From Caldanaerobacter subterraneus (GTDB lineage: Bacteria > Bacillota > Thermoanaerobacteria > Thermoanaerobacterales > Thermoanaerobacteraceae): a stretch of DNA of 51,741 nucleotides. The position numbers and the translations under genes were made by a program. The notes below the pieces were generated by a model. It searched no databases, was not told the DNA's origin, and saw only the letters and a list, made by a program, of their open reading frames with translations. The stretch is taken from the NCBI RefSeq assembly GCF_004345675.1, contig NZ_SLWU01000019.1, forward strand, positions 1-51,741. The letters run 5' to 3'. Numbering within the stretch: the stretch's first letter is position 1; each line of letters begins with the position of its first letter. This document shows, piece after piece, positions 8,284-15,263 of the stretch.

Positions 8284-8721
8284 ATGAGCTTAATGAGAAG
8301 AGGAAGAGACTGGTGGGACTGGCCCTTTGACATCAATATAAGAAACCTGCCCAGCATCTTTGACATAAATTTCCCTTCCCTATCCGGTCTGTTTTCAAGG
8401 CCAAGAGTAGACATAGTAGAATCAGAAACAGAAATAATCGCAACCGCTGAACTTCCCGGAGTTGACAAAAAAGATATAGAAATAAATGTTTACGACAACA
8501 TATTGGAAATAAAAGGGCAGACTTCAGTAGACGAAGAAAAAGAGGACAAAAACTATTACATCAGAGAAAGATATTATGGAAGCTTCGCGAGGAGAATTGA
8601 GTTACCCGCAGAAGTGGACCCTGAAAGGACCACAGCTAAATTTGAAAATGGAATACTCAAAATCACAATGCCAAAACTCCATCCGAGCAAGCCAAAAAAA
8701 AGAAGAATTGATATAGAGTAA
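8284..8721 (+). CDS. Small heat-shock protein (Hsp20/alpha-crystallin)
   Basis: 145 aa ATP-independent holdase chaperone that binds unfolding proteins and forms oligomers. The alpha-crystallin domain spans roughly residues 38-135, with AELPGVDKKDIEINVYDNILEIKG and FARRIELPAEVD..TAKFENGILKITMPK. The C-terminal tail has the IxI-type anchor (RRIDIE) used for oligomer assembly. Strong SD GGAGGTGAT at correct spacing. It has its own promoter and its own terminator. Confidence 0.96.
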   Translation: MSLMRRGRDWWDWPFDINIRNLPSIFDINFPSLSGLFSRPRVDIVESETEIIATAELPGVDKKDIEINVYDNILEIKGQTSVDEEKEDKNYYIRERYYGSFARRIELPAEVDPERTTAKFENGILKITMPKLHPSKPKKRRIDIE

Positions 8722-8752
8722 AAGAGGCAAGTTACTGCTTGCCTCTTTTACT
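8721..8752 (+). terminator. Rho-independent terminator of hsp20
   Basis: AAAGAGGCAAG (8721-8731), loop of 6, CTTGCCTCTTT (8738-8748), then TTACTTTTAC. It can also act for the convergent minus-strand gene. Confidence 0.85.
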
Positions 8753-8761
8753 TTTACTGTT

Positions 8762-8989
8762 TTACATCACCGCACTTGCCCAAGCTTCATTCTCTTTTTC
8801 TATAAGCTTTTCATTTTTATATTTTGATAATGCTCCTCGCAGTCGTCTTTTTTGCTCTTTTGAATCTACATCCTCCATATTTTCGTATGGTAGGACAATT
8901 ATTTCAACCTTTTTCCCTCTTAATTCTTCCGGAATCTCCATTATATCTGCCAATATATCACTATTTGCAACCTTCCTAATAAATTTCAT
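8762..8989 (-). CDS. Solitary antitoxin-like protein (hypothetical)
   Basis: About 75 aa: MKFIRKVANSDILADIMEIPEELRGKKVEIIVLP, then a charged helical tail. The N-terminal half, a short beta-rich segment with a K(V)EIIVLP end, resembles antitoxins that precede PIN or RelE toxins in thermophilic clostridia. The ATG at 8989 follows GAGGAG; an upstream in-frame start at 9019 lacks an SD. No toxin follows it: the next features are hsp20 and its terminator. An orphan antitoxin is the likely reading, but the family was not identified with certainty. Confidence 0.55.
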   Translation of the reverse strand: MKFIRKVANSDILADIMEIPEELRGKKVEIIVLPYENMEDVDSKEQKRRLRGALSKYKNEKLIEKENEAWASAVM

Positions 8990-9047
8990 GCTTTCAACTC
9001 TCCTCAACTCATACAACAAATTTACTTTATAGATATTATACCATGTA

Positions 9048-9063
9048 TACTATGCATATAGTA
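9048..9063. promoter_or_regulatory. Inverted repeat upstream of the orphan antitoxin
   Basis: TACTAT (9048-9053), GCAT, ATAGTA (9058-9063). It sits just upstream of a minus-strand TATAAT and so could be an operator for the 8762-8989 gene. No matching -35 was found. Confidence 0.35.
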
Positions 9064-9118
9064 GTACTCCGTCAGTAGTAAAGAAAATCTATACGCTAGG
9101 GAAAATACAATTTGTCAA

Positions 9119-9157
9119 TTGAGTTACACGTAAAAATGTGATATACTAGATTACGTG
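9119..9157 (+). promoter_or_regulatory. Promoter and operator of the CopG-type antitoxin
   Basis: TTGAGT (9119-9124) and TATACT (9142-9147) with 17-bp spacing. A perfect 7-bp inverted repeat CACGTAA (9127-9133) / TTACGTG (9151-9157) brackets the -10, as expected for antitoxin autorepression. Confidence 0.6.
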
Positions 9158-9172
9158 GAAGGAGGGAATTTT

Positions 9173-9436
9173 ATGAAAAAAAGTAAACGAAAAAAGGAAA
9201 TGCAAAATATCACACTATCTTTACCTAAGGATTTATTGCAAAAGATAAAACATATAGCCATAGACAGACAAACATCAGTATCCGGCCTTTTAACAGAAAC
9301 ACTAGAAGAAATAGTAAGAAAAGAAGATTTGTATGAGAGAGCTAAGCTGCGTCATATAAGCATATTAGAAAAAGGTTTTGACCTGGGTACAGAAGGCAAA
9401 ATCACGTGGAGCAGAGATGATTTAGGTTATGAATAG
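9173..9436 (+). CDS. Ribbon-helix-helix (CopG-type) antitoxin
   Basis: About 87 aa. The core MQNITLSLPKDLLQKIKHIAIDRQTSVSGLLTETLEEIVRKE is a ribbon-helix-helix DNA-binding fold: a beta strand, then two helices. The C-terminal DLGTEGKITWSRDDLGYE resembles toxin-binding tails of VapB-like antitoxins. AGGAGGG precedes the ATG at 9173; the longer frame from 9155 runs through this SD. Its cognate PIN toxin survives only as the fragment at 9764-9994. Confidence 0.8.
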   Translation: MKKSKRKKEMQNITLSLPKDLLQKIKHIAIDRQTSVSGLLTETLEEIVRKEDLYERAKLRHISILEKGFDLGTEGKITWSRDDLGYE

Positions 9437-9485
9437 TATTTAAAGTATTAAAAACTGTTCAAAATTTTATTAAACACTATTCTTT

Positions 9486-9711
9486 GTTAGGCTATATTCA
9501 GCCTAACTGGGTGTAACCCCACACCCTCTATCCCCTCTGCTAATGCTTTGGGGAATACTTTTTAATTCTTGATTGGTTAACTCACTTATACACACCATTG
9601 TTTCGGCGTCTAACTATGCAAGACTGATTTTAGTCTTGCAGTGAGCGAATCCCACCAAGGGGCTTTCAACCTTTGTGTATAAGTTCATCGTCCCTTGAAT
9701 TAAAAAAGTAT
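9486..9711 (+). ncRNA. Highly structured non-coding element, unclassified
   Basis: About 225 nt with no open frame but dense perfect pairing. There are three consecutive hairpins: GTTAGGCT/AGCCTAAC (9486-9507), GGGTGT/ACACCC (9509-9526) and CCCC/GGGG (9532-9553). They precede a long arm formed by ATACTTTTTAATTC (9555-9568) with GAATTAAAAAAGTAT (9697-9711, one bulge) and CTTATACACA (9585-9594) with TGTGTATAAG (9674-9683). The arm encloses TGCAAGACT/AGTCTTGCA (9617-9640). This could be a non-autonomous mobile element, an IS200/IS605-type end, an omega-RNA-like relic, or an undescribed ncRNA. Strand is assigned from neighbours only. Confidence 0.55.
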
Positions 9712-9763
9712 ATATTCTATCGAAAATTCTAACATATTTAAATCCGTTTGTCAATTTTTATGA

Positions 9764-9994
9764 CTAGAAGCTGCAGAAATTATTTCGGACCTTAGAAGTT
9801 GGAAATTGAGTGTGATAGATATTAAAGATATCCTGGAAGCAATTAGAGTTTCCCAACGCTATGTGATTTCTTTTTGGGATTCGTTGATAATTGTCAGTGC
9901 AGTTAATCTTGATTGTGAAATAATATGGAGCGAGGATTTAAATTCAGGGCAGTATTTTGGTAAAGTAAGAGTGCAAAATCCTTTTAACAAATAA
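9764..9994 (+). pseudogene. PIN-domain (VapC-like) toxin, N-terminus missing
   Basis: An open frame begins right after a TGA at 9761 and encodes the C-terminal half of a PIN ribonuclease: LEAAEIISDLRSW, then ISFWDSLIIVSAV and IIWSEDLNSGQ, then VRVQNPF. The central D and the SED motif correspond to late acidic residues of the PIN active site. The first half, with the IDTNVL-type strand and first catalytic Asp, is absent; its place is taken by the structured element. No start codon with an SD is visible, so the toxin is almost certainly dead. Confidence 0.8.
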
Positions 9995-10001
9995 AAAAAT
10001 G

Positions 10002-10028
10002 AGGGCAAACAAGAGCTTGCCCTAATTT
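10002..10028. terminator. Bidirectional terminator, toxin remnant / fruA
   Basis: AGGGCAA (10002-10008) pairs with TTGCCCT (10017-10023). T-rich tails follow on both strands: AATTTTTATT on plus, CATTTTTTTATT on minus. Confidence 0.75.
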
Positions 10029-11387
10029 TTATTCTACTTTCTTTTTAAGAAGTGCAACCATTAAGGCAGTTACAACTGTACCGACTGCTATCACACCAAT
10101 ATAAAGAAGTGGATTTGAAACAGTTATAGGTATCACAAATATGCCTCCGTGAGGAGCTCTTAATTCAATGTGGAAAAGCATTGAAAGTGCACCTGTTACT
10201 GCAGAACCCACCATTATAGAAGGTATTACTCTAAATGGGTCTGCTGCTGCAAAAGGTATAGCACCTTCTGTTATAAAAGATGCTCCCAATACCCAAGCTG
10301 CTTTACCTGCCTCTATCTCTTCCTTTGTAAATCTATCTTTAAACAAGACTGTTGCAAGTGCAAGCCCAAGTGGCGGTGTCATACCAGCTGCCATAACTGC
10401 TGCCATTGGAGTAAAAACATTGGAGGCCAAAAGTCCTGTTGCAAAGGTATAAGCTGTCTTGTTAACAGGACCACCCATATCAAAAGCCATCATAAGTCCT
10501 AATATTGCTCCGAAAATAACCGCATTTGTAGAGCTCATCCCTGTAAGCCAGTTAGTCAAAGATGTCATAATAGCTTTCATTGGTGAACCAATCACATATA
10601 TCATTAAAAGTCCTACTATTAAAGTAGACAATACCGGCAATATCAATACTGGCATTAAACCTTCTAAAGTCCTAGGCAGTTTTATTAACTTCTTCAAATA
10701 GTCTACCGTATATCCTGCTAAAAATCCCGAAATGATACCGCCTAAAAATCCGGCACCTGTTGATACTGCCAGCATACCACCTACCATACCAGGAACGAGG
10801 CCAGGTCTATCTGCTATAGAAAATGCTATATACCCTGACAAAATTGGTACCATCAGCGCAAATGCTGAACCACCGCCAATCTTCATCAAGGCCCAAGGAA
10901 GAGTTCCTTCCACTTCAAAAGCCTTGTATCCCCAGAAGAAAGAAAGCGCAATTAAAATACCGCCTGCAACTACAAAAGGTATCATGTAGGAAACGCCTGT
11001 CATGAGGTGCTTGTAAGCTCCTGTTCTCTGAGCAGCTCTTTCTCTGTGAATCTCCTGTACTTTCTCCACATAGTCAGTAGGTTTCTCCATCTTTAAAGCT
11101 TTTTCAATAAGCCCTTTTGCATCTTTTATAGCATCTTCCACGCCAACTTCTAAAACAGGTTTCCCAGCAAATCTTGATTTGTCCACCTTAGTGGAAGCAG
11201 CAATTATAACAGCATCCGCTTCTCTTATGTCCTCTTCTGTAAGAGCATTTTCTGCACCTATTGACCCTTGAGTCTCTACTTTTATGTCAACTCCCATCTC
11301 TTTTGCTGCCATTTGAAGGTTTTCAGCCGCCATATAGGTATGGGCAATACCTGTAGGACAAGCCGTTACCGCAACAATTTTCTTCAT
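10029..11387 (-). CDS. fruA: Fructose-specific PTS enzyme IIBC
   Basis: 452 aa membrane permease that imports fructose and phosphorylates it at C1. The N-terminal IIB domain (residues 1-100) carries the phospho-accepting Cys10 in [16 protein letters not shown]. The IIC domain (about 125-450) has multiple membrane helices and the loop [18 protein letters not shown], a substrate-pocket signature. The IIA domain is a separate gene just upstream (11409-11855). Last gene of the fru operon; a bidirectional terminator follows. Confidence 0.96.
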   Translation of the reverse strand: MKKIVAVTACPTGIAHTYMAAENLQMAAKEMGVDIKVETQGSIGAENALTEEDIREADAVIIAASTKVDKSRFAGKPVLEVGVEDAIKDAKGLIEKALKMEKPTDYVEKVQEIHRERAAQRTGAYKHLMTGVSYMIPFVVAGGILIALSFFWGYKAFEVEGTLPWALMKIGGGSAFALMVPILSGYIAFSIADRPGLVPGMVGGMLAVSTGAGFLGGIISGFLAGYTVDYLKKLIKLPRTLEGLMPVLILPVLSTLIVGLLMIYVIGSPMKAIMTSLTNWLTGMSSTNAVIFGAILGLMMAFDMGGPVNKTAYTFATGLLASNVFTPMAAVMAAGMTPPLGLALATVLFKDRFTKEEIEAGKAAWVLGASFITEGAIPFAAADPFRVIPSIMVGSAVTGALSMLFHIELRAPHGGIFVIPITVSNPLLYIGVIAVGTVVTALMVALLKKKVE

Positions 11388-11408
11388 GTTTACTCCCCTC
11401 TTTCAGTT

Positions 11409-11855
11409 TTAATTTTCAAAAGCTTTTATGACTTCTTCCGGTGTAGAAGCTTTCTCCAGCGCTTCTCTCACCTCCTTATGCATCAAAGCCCTTGAAAGCT
11501 CAGCCAAAACTTTAAGGTGTAGCTCATTTGAATTGTCTGGCACAGCAATCAAGAAAAATAAATGGGCAGGTTTGCCATCCATTGAGTTATAGTCTATTCC
11601 TTGGCGAGACTTCCCAAATACTATTGCTGGCTTTTTTACAAGATTACTCTTCCCATGAGGTATTGCTACTCCATAGCCTATTCCTGTAGAAAATTCCTCT
11701 TCTCTTTTCTTAACAACCTCTAAAAAACCTTTTTCATCATCTACTACATCATTTTCCTTTAAAACCTTAACCAGCTCTTCTAGTACTTCTCCCTTTGTCT
11801 TTGCCTTTAAATCAAAAACCATCATCTTTTCATCTAAAACATCTTTTATCTCCAT
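11409..11855 (-). CDS. fruB: Fructose PTS enzyme IIA
   Basis: About 148 aa cytoplasmic phosphocarrier that takes phosphate from HPr and passes it to IIB. The active-site His lies in GYGVAIPHGKS (about residue 67). Typical PtsN/FruA-type IIA fold and length; no fused HPr domain. AAAGGTGAGG precedes the ATG at 11855, five bases after the fruK stop. The symbol follows common usage for a stand-alone IIA in a fru operon. Confidence 0.93.
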   Translation of the reverse strand: MEIKDVLDEKMMVFDLKAKTKGEVLEELVKVLKENDVVDDEKGFLEVVKKREEEFSTGIGYGVAIPHGKSNLVKKPAIVFGKSRQGIDYNSMDGKPAHLFFLIAVPDNSNELHLKVLAELSRALMHKEVREALEKASTPEEVIKAFEN

Positions 11856-11860
11856 TTTCC

Positions 11861-12796
11861 TCACCTTTCTATCCTCTCAATCTCAATCTTGTCTTTTAAT
11901 GCATTTACTTCTTCAATAGTACCTGCTCTTGTACCCTCTTTCATGACAACAGAAGTTGACAACGCTGCAGCTATTTTTATTGTCTCCTCAAGAGAAAGTC
12001 CTCTATATATCCCATGGGCAAAGCCTGCAACGTATGCGTCCCCTGCCCCGACAGTTCCTTTCACTTCAACTTTTAGAGGTTTCACTCTAAATACAGCATC
12101 ATTAGTTATAACAATGCTTCCCTTGCTTCCCATAGAAATTGCAACTATTTTTATGCCCAATTTGTTTAGTTTTTTCCCCTCTTCAATAATTTCTTCTAGA
12201 GTCTCAAGCCTTTTTCTTACCACATCCTCCAACTCATGCACATTAGGTTTTATCATAAAAGGCCTTTCTTCTATGCCATACAAAAGAGCTTGATTGTCAG
12301 CATCAAGAATAATTTTTAAATTGCTGTTTTTTAATTCTTTAATTATTTCCTTATAAAAAGTCTTAGGTACTCCCAGTGGTAGGCTTCCCGATAGTACAAG
12401 CACTTTAGATTTTTCTGCATATTTAAATATGCTTTCCTTAAGAAGCTTTATCTCTTCTTCACTTACCTCAGGACCATACTCATTTAAATCAGTCACTTCT
12501 CCTCTTGAAATATCGGAAATCTTTATATTCGTCCTCGTATCATTTTTTATCCTCACAAAATCGCTCTTTATTCCTTCCTCTTCAAGACAGTCAATTATAT
12601 AATTAGCATTGGGACCTAAAAAGCCCAAGGCAACTACCTCATCCCCGAGGTTTTTTAAGTTTTTTGCTACATTTATCCCCTTCCCTCCAGCGTCAACTCT
12701 TGAGCGAATCACCCTGTTCACACTGCCAGGCTTTAAATTTTCCACAATCACTGTCCTATCAATTGCTGGGTTTGCTGTCACTGTTGTTATCATCAT
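11861..12796 (-). CDS. fruK: 1-phosphofructokinase
   Basis: PfkB/ribokinase-family kinase converting fructose 1-phosphate to fructose 1,6-bisphosphate. The substrate site is seen in TVTANPAID and VDAGGKGINVAKNL; the catalytic Asp is in GTVGAGDAYVAGF near the C-terminus. About 311 aa. Several in-frame ATGs exist (12811, 12802, 12796, 12793); 12796 or 12793 best fit the SD AAAGGG. Either way the gene starts inside fruR, overlapping its end by about 35 bp, which suggests translational coupling. Confidence 0.95.
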   Translation of the reverse strand: MMITTVTANPAIDRTVIVENLKPGSVNRVIRSRVDAGGKGINVAKNLKNLGDEVVALGFLGPNANYIIDCLEEEGIKSDFVRIKNDTRTNIKISDISRGEVTDLNEYGPEVSEEEIKLLKESIFKYAEKSKVLVLSGSLPLGVPKTFYKEIIKELKNSNLKIILDADNQALLYGIEERPFMIKPNVHELEDVVRKRLETLEEIIEEGKKLNKLGIKIVAISMGSKGSIVITNDAVFRVKPLKVEVKGTVGAGDAYVAGFAHGIYRGLSLEETIKIAAALSTSVVMKEGTRAGTIEEVNALKDKIEIERIER

Positions 12797-13589
12797 CTTC
12801 ATCCCTTTCAAAATTTAGTATCTCTACATTTGCCTGTTCATACTTTTTCACAACCTCATAATCTATCTCATCATCAGTTATTATTGCCGTGATATCTTTA
12901 AGATCTGCAAATTTTACAAAAGACTTTTTGCCAAACTTAGTGTGGTCTGCCACTACATAAACTAAACTTGAAACTTCAATCATCGCTTTTTTAGTATTTG
13001 CTTCAATCAAATCTGGAGTCATAAGCCCATCCTCAAAAGATATAGCATTTGTACCTATAAAAGCCTTGTCTACTTTAAACTGCCTTATTACCATCTCTGC
13101 AATGGGACCAACTAAAGCCCTAGTCCTCCACCTCTGTATGCCACCTGTAACGATTAGCTCAATATCTTCATATTTTGAAAGCTCTATTGCAATTAAAGGA
13201 GAATTGGTGACAACAGTAAGCCTCATATTTTTTAAGTTTCTCGCAATCTCCAAGGTGGTTGTCCCTGAATCTAAAAGAATAGTATCCCCTTCTTCAATGA
13301 GGGATGCAGCAATTTTTCCTATTTTTCTCTTTGCTTCAAGCTCCACCTCTTCCTTTTCAAAAAAGGCTGGCTCATAGTGAGTACCAGTTTTTAAAATAGC
13401 TCCACCGTGAGTCCTCTGTATGAAACCCTTTTCCTCCAGCACATGCAAATCTCTTCTTATTGTAGACTCAGAAACGTTAAAGATTTTACTGAGCTCTGCC
13501 ACGCTTATACTTTTATCCTTACTTATAATCTCCGCAATTTTAAGACGCCTTTCCTCTCCAAACATCTTATCAGATACACTCATATTCAT
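12759..13589 (-). CDS. fruR: DeoR-family repressor of the fructose operon
   Basis: 276 aa. The N-terminal DeoR helix-turn-helix is SVAELSKIFNVSESTIRRDLHVLEEKGFIQRTHGG (about residues 28-62). The C-terminal sugar-phosphate sensor domain has LIEEGDTILLDSGTTTLEIARNL and IVTGG. Such regulators respond to fructose 1-phosphate. The acidic C-terminal tail (DEDDDNNSDSKPSN) is encoded where fruK overlaps, and may be a by-product of that overlap. The start is uncertain: no strong SD precedes the ATG at 13589, and several later ATGs exist, including one beginning MFGEERR. First gene of the operon. Confidence 0.92.
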   Translation of the reverse strand: MNMSVSDKMFGEERRLKIAEIISKDKSISVAELSKIFNVSESTIRRDLHVLEEKGFIQRTHGGAILKTGTHYEPAFFEKEEVELEAKRKIGKIAASLIEEGDTILLDSGTTTLEIARNLKNMRLTVVTNSPLIAIELSKYEDIELIVTGGIQRWRTRALVGPIAEMVIRQFKVDKAFIGTNAISFEDGLMTPDLIEANTKKAMIEVSSLVYVVADHTKFGKKSFVKFADLKDITAIITDDEIDYEVVKKYEQANVEILNFERDEDDDNNSDSKPSN

Positions 13590-13637
13590 TCACATCCGTT
13601 CAATTTATTTCCGCTCAAATATGAATGATTTTGCTTA

Positions 13638-13665
13638 ATTTTGATTATATACTACCGATTTTGAT
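13638..13665. promoter_or_regulatory. Putative FruR operator: direct repeat ATCAAAAT
   Basis: Minus-strand ATCAAAAT occurs at 13658-13665 and 13638-13645, exactly 20 bp (two helical turns) apart. One copy lies in the -35/-10 spacer and the other overlaps the -10. DeoR-family proteins commonly use phased direct repeats. Confidence 0.55.
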
Positions 13666-13672
13666 TTGTCAA
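13644..13672 (-). promoter_or_regulatory. SigA promoter of the fru operon
   Basis: Consensus TTGACA (13667-13672) and consensus TATAAT (13644-13649), 17-bp spacer, minus strand: the best promoter in the window. Such strength implies tight repression. Confidence 0.85.
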
Positions 13673-13737
13673 TAGGCAAAAAATAAGGTTCTATAATAAA
13701 TGTTGGGGTGGGGAAAAAGAAATCTATAAAAAAGAGA

Positions 13738-13812
13738 GCACTTATTCTGAATGCCTGCTATAATAGAAGTGGTTAAAAACAACCCAACAAAAGGAGGCAT
13801 CAGAATAAGTGC
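13738..13812 (+). promoter_or_regulatory. Inverted repeat masking the transposase start; internal -10
   Basis: GCACTTATTCTGAATGCC (13738-13755) is complementary to 13796-13812 except for one missing base. The right arm covers part of the SD GGAGG (13793-13797) and the GTG start (13809). A -10-like TATAAT (13759-13764) lies between the arms. Confidence 0.65.
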
Positions 13813-14991
13813 AAGGTAATTATATCACAAATTTCTTAAAATCTGAAGATATAATTTGGGAAGATATAATAGAGAATGACAACAGAATAGAGCTACATAT
13901 TAAGATGAAACAGAAACCACATATTTGTCCAAGGTGCGGGGCAACAACGTCTAAGATTCATTGATTATAGAGTACAAAGAATAAAAGATGTGCCATTATT
14001 CGGGAAACCAACAGTGATAGTACTAAAGAAGAGGAGATATGTTTGTAAACACTGTGGTAAAAGATTCTATGAACATTTAGACTATTTACCACGTTACCAT
14101 AGAATGACCAACAGACTATCTATTTACATACTACAACAACTGAAAAAACAACAAAGCATGAAAGAGATATCTGAAGTTACAGGAGTATCAATCACGACAG
14201 TGATGAGACTTTTAGATACAGTAGGAGTGGAACCTGATTATAAGATATTGCCTGAAGTTATCAGTATAGATGAATTTAAAGGAAACTCTGGAGGCAGGAA
14301 ATATCATTGTATTATTGTCGATCCAAAAGGAGGAAAAATACTAGATATTTTAAAAGACAGAAAACAAGAAGATCTAAGTGAATATTTCAAAAGATTTAAA
14401 GACAGGAAGAAAGTGAAGTGGGTTATTATAGACATGTGGAAACCTTTTTTATTAACAGTAAAAACATATTTCAAAGGAGCTAAGATAGCAATAGACAAAT
14501 TTCACTTTACAAGGTACGTATATTGGGCGATAGAAAATGTAAGGAAAAGAGTGCAAAAAGAGCTAGCAAGAGATAAAAGGAGATATTTTAAAAGAAGCCG
14601 TAAGCTGCTTCTTGCAAAATATGATACCTTAACGCCCGAACAAAAAGAAAAGCTGGAAATAATGTTTTGGTACAGTGACGACTTAAGAATGGCACACTTT
14701 TTAAAAGAAGAATTTAGTAATAGAGTGTTAAAATGCAAAAATTCAAAGGAAGCAAAAATAGAACTAAAAAGATGGATGCAATTAACTAAAGAAAGCAGAA
14801 TTGATGAATTTAAAAGATGCATACAGGTATTTAACCGTTGGTTTGAAGAAATAACAAATGCCTTTGATATACCTTACACCAATTCTGTAACAGAAGGCTA
14901 TAACAATAAAATTAAAGTACTAAAAAGACTTGCATACGGCTATAGAAATTTTTACCGATTCAGGAAAAGGATATTATATTGCAATGCTTGA
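13809..14991 (+). pseudogene. ISL3-family transposase, single-base frameshift
   Basis: Intact, this would be a DDE transposase of about 394 aa. The first part (GTG 13809 to about 13961) encodes NFLKSEDIIWEDII and a zinc-ribbon start CPRCGATTSKIH. One extra T at about 13961-13962 shifts the frame; the rest continues in another frame as DYRVQRIKDVPLFGK, RRYVCKHCGKRF and the catalytic region (VISIDEFKG, VIIDMWKPF, YTNSVTEGYNNKIK). Two CxxC pairs form the zinc finger, split by the shift. The distal part, open from 13990 to 14991, is complete to FRKRILYCNA. A truncated product is possible but would lack part of the DNA-binding region. Confidence 0.85.
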
Positions 14992-15189
14992 TATAACAGT
15001 GTTTTTAGCAACGAGAATATTTAAGGATATTATAGAGCTTCGACAAAAAAGCATAGGTAAATACCTGCTCACATTTCTAGCTATATCTTTCATTGCAACC
15101 AATAATTACAAATATTATCATATAACGTAAGAAAATTTATAGGTGGGCATTCAGAAAAAATACCCACCCCAACTATTGACAAAGAACCA

Positions 15190-15216
15190 AAAATAAAAAC
15201 AGGCGTAAAGCCTGTT
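15190..15216 (-). terminator. Second terminator downstream of the S-layer gene
   Basis: AACAGGC (15200-15206) / GCCTGTT (15211-15217, approximate by one base), followed on the minus strand by TTTTATTTTTGG. Together with the next hairpin it makes a tandem terminator. Confidence 0.8.
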
Positions 15217-15220
15217 AGAG

Positions 15221-15256
15221 CAATAAAAGAGTCCTCCAAGGAGGAGGACTCTTTTT
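15221..15256 (-). terminator. First terminator of the S-layer gene
   Basis: GAGTCCTCC (15229-15237) pairs with GGAGGACTC (15243-15251), extended by A/T pairs, and is followed on the minus strand by TTTTATTG. It starts 13 nt after the stop codon. Confidence 0.85.
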
Positions 15257-15263
15257 AAACTAC

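Larger units (their letters stand above)
13702..15173 (+). mobile_element. ISL3-type insertion sequence
   Basis: About 1.47 kb bounded by the inverted repeat GTTGGGGTGGG (13702-13712) / CCCACCCCAAC (15163-15173). It contains one transposase gene of the ISL3 type. A subterminal repeat is also shared: TTCTGAATGCC near the left end and GGCATTCAGAA near the right. The 8 bp flanking each side (TAATAAAT, TATTGACA) are not duplicates, so the target duplication is lost or the true ends differ by a few bases. It lies between the fru promoter region and the S-layer terminators. Confidence 0.8.

Noticed and set aside
14930-15130. Short plus-strand frame after the transposase
   Set aside because: It overlaps the transposase 3' end in another frame, has no SD and no recognisable domain.
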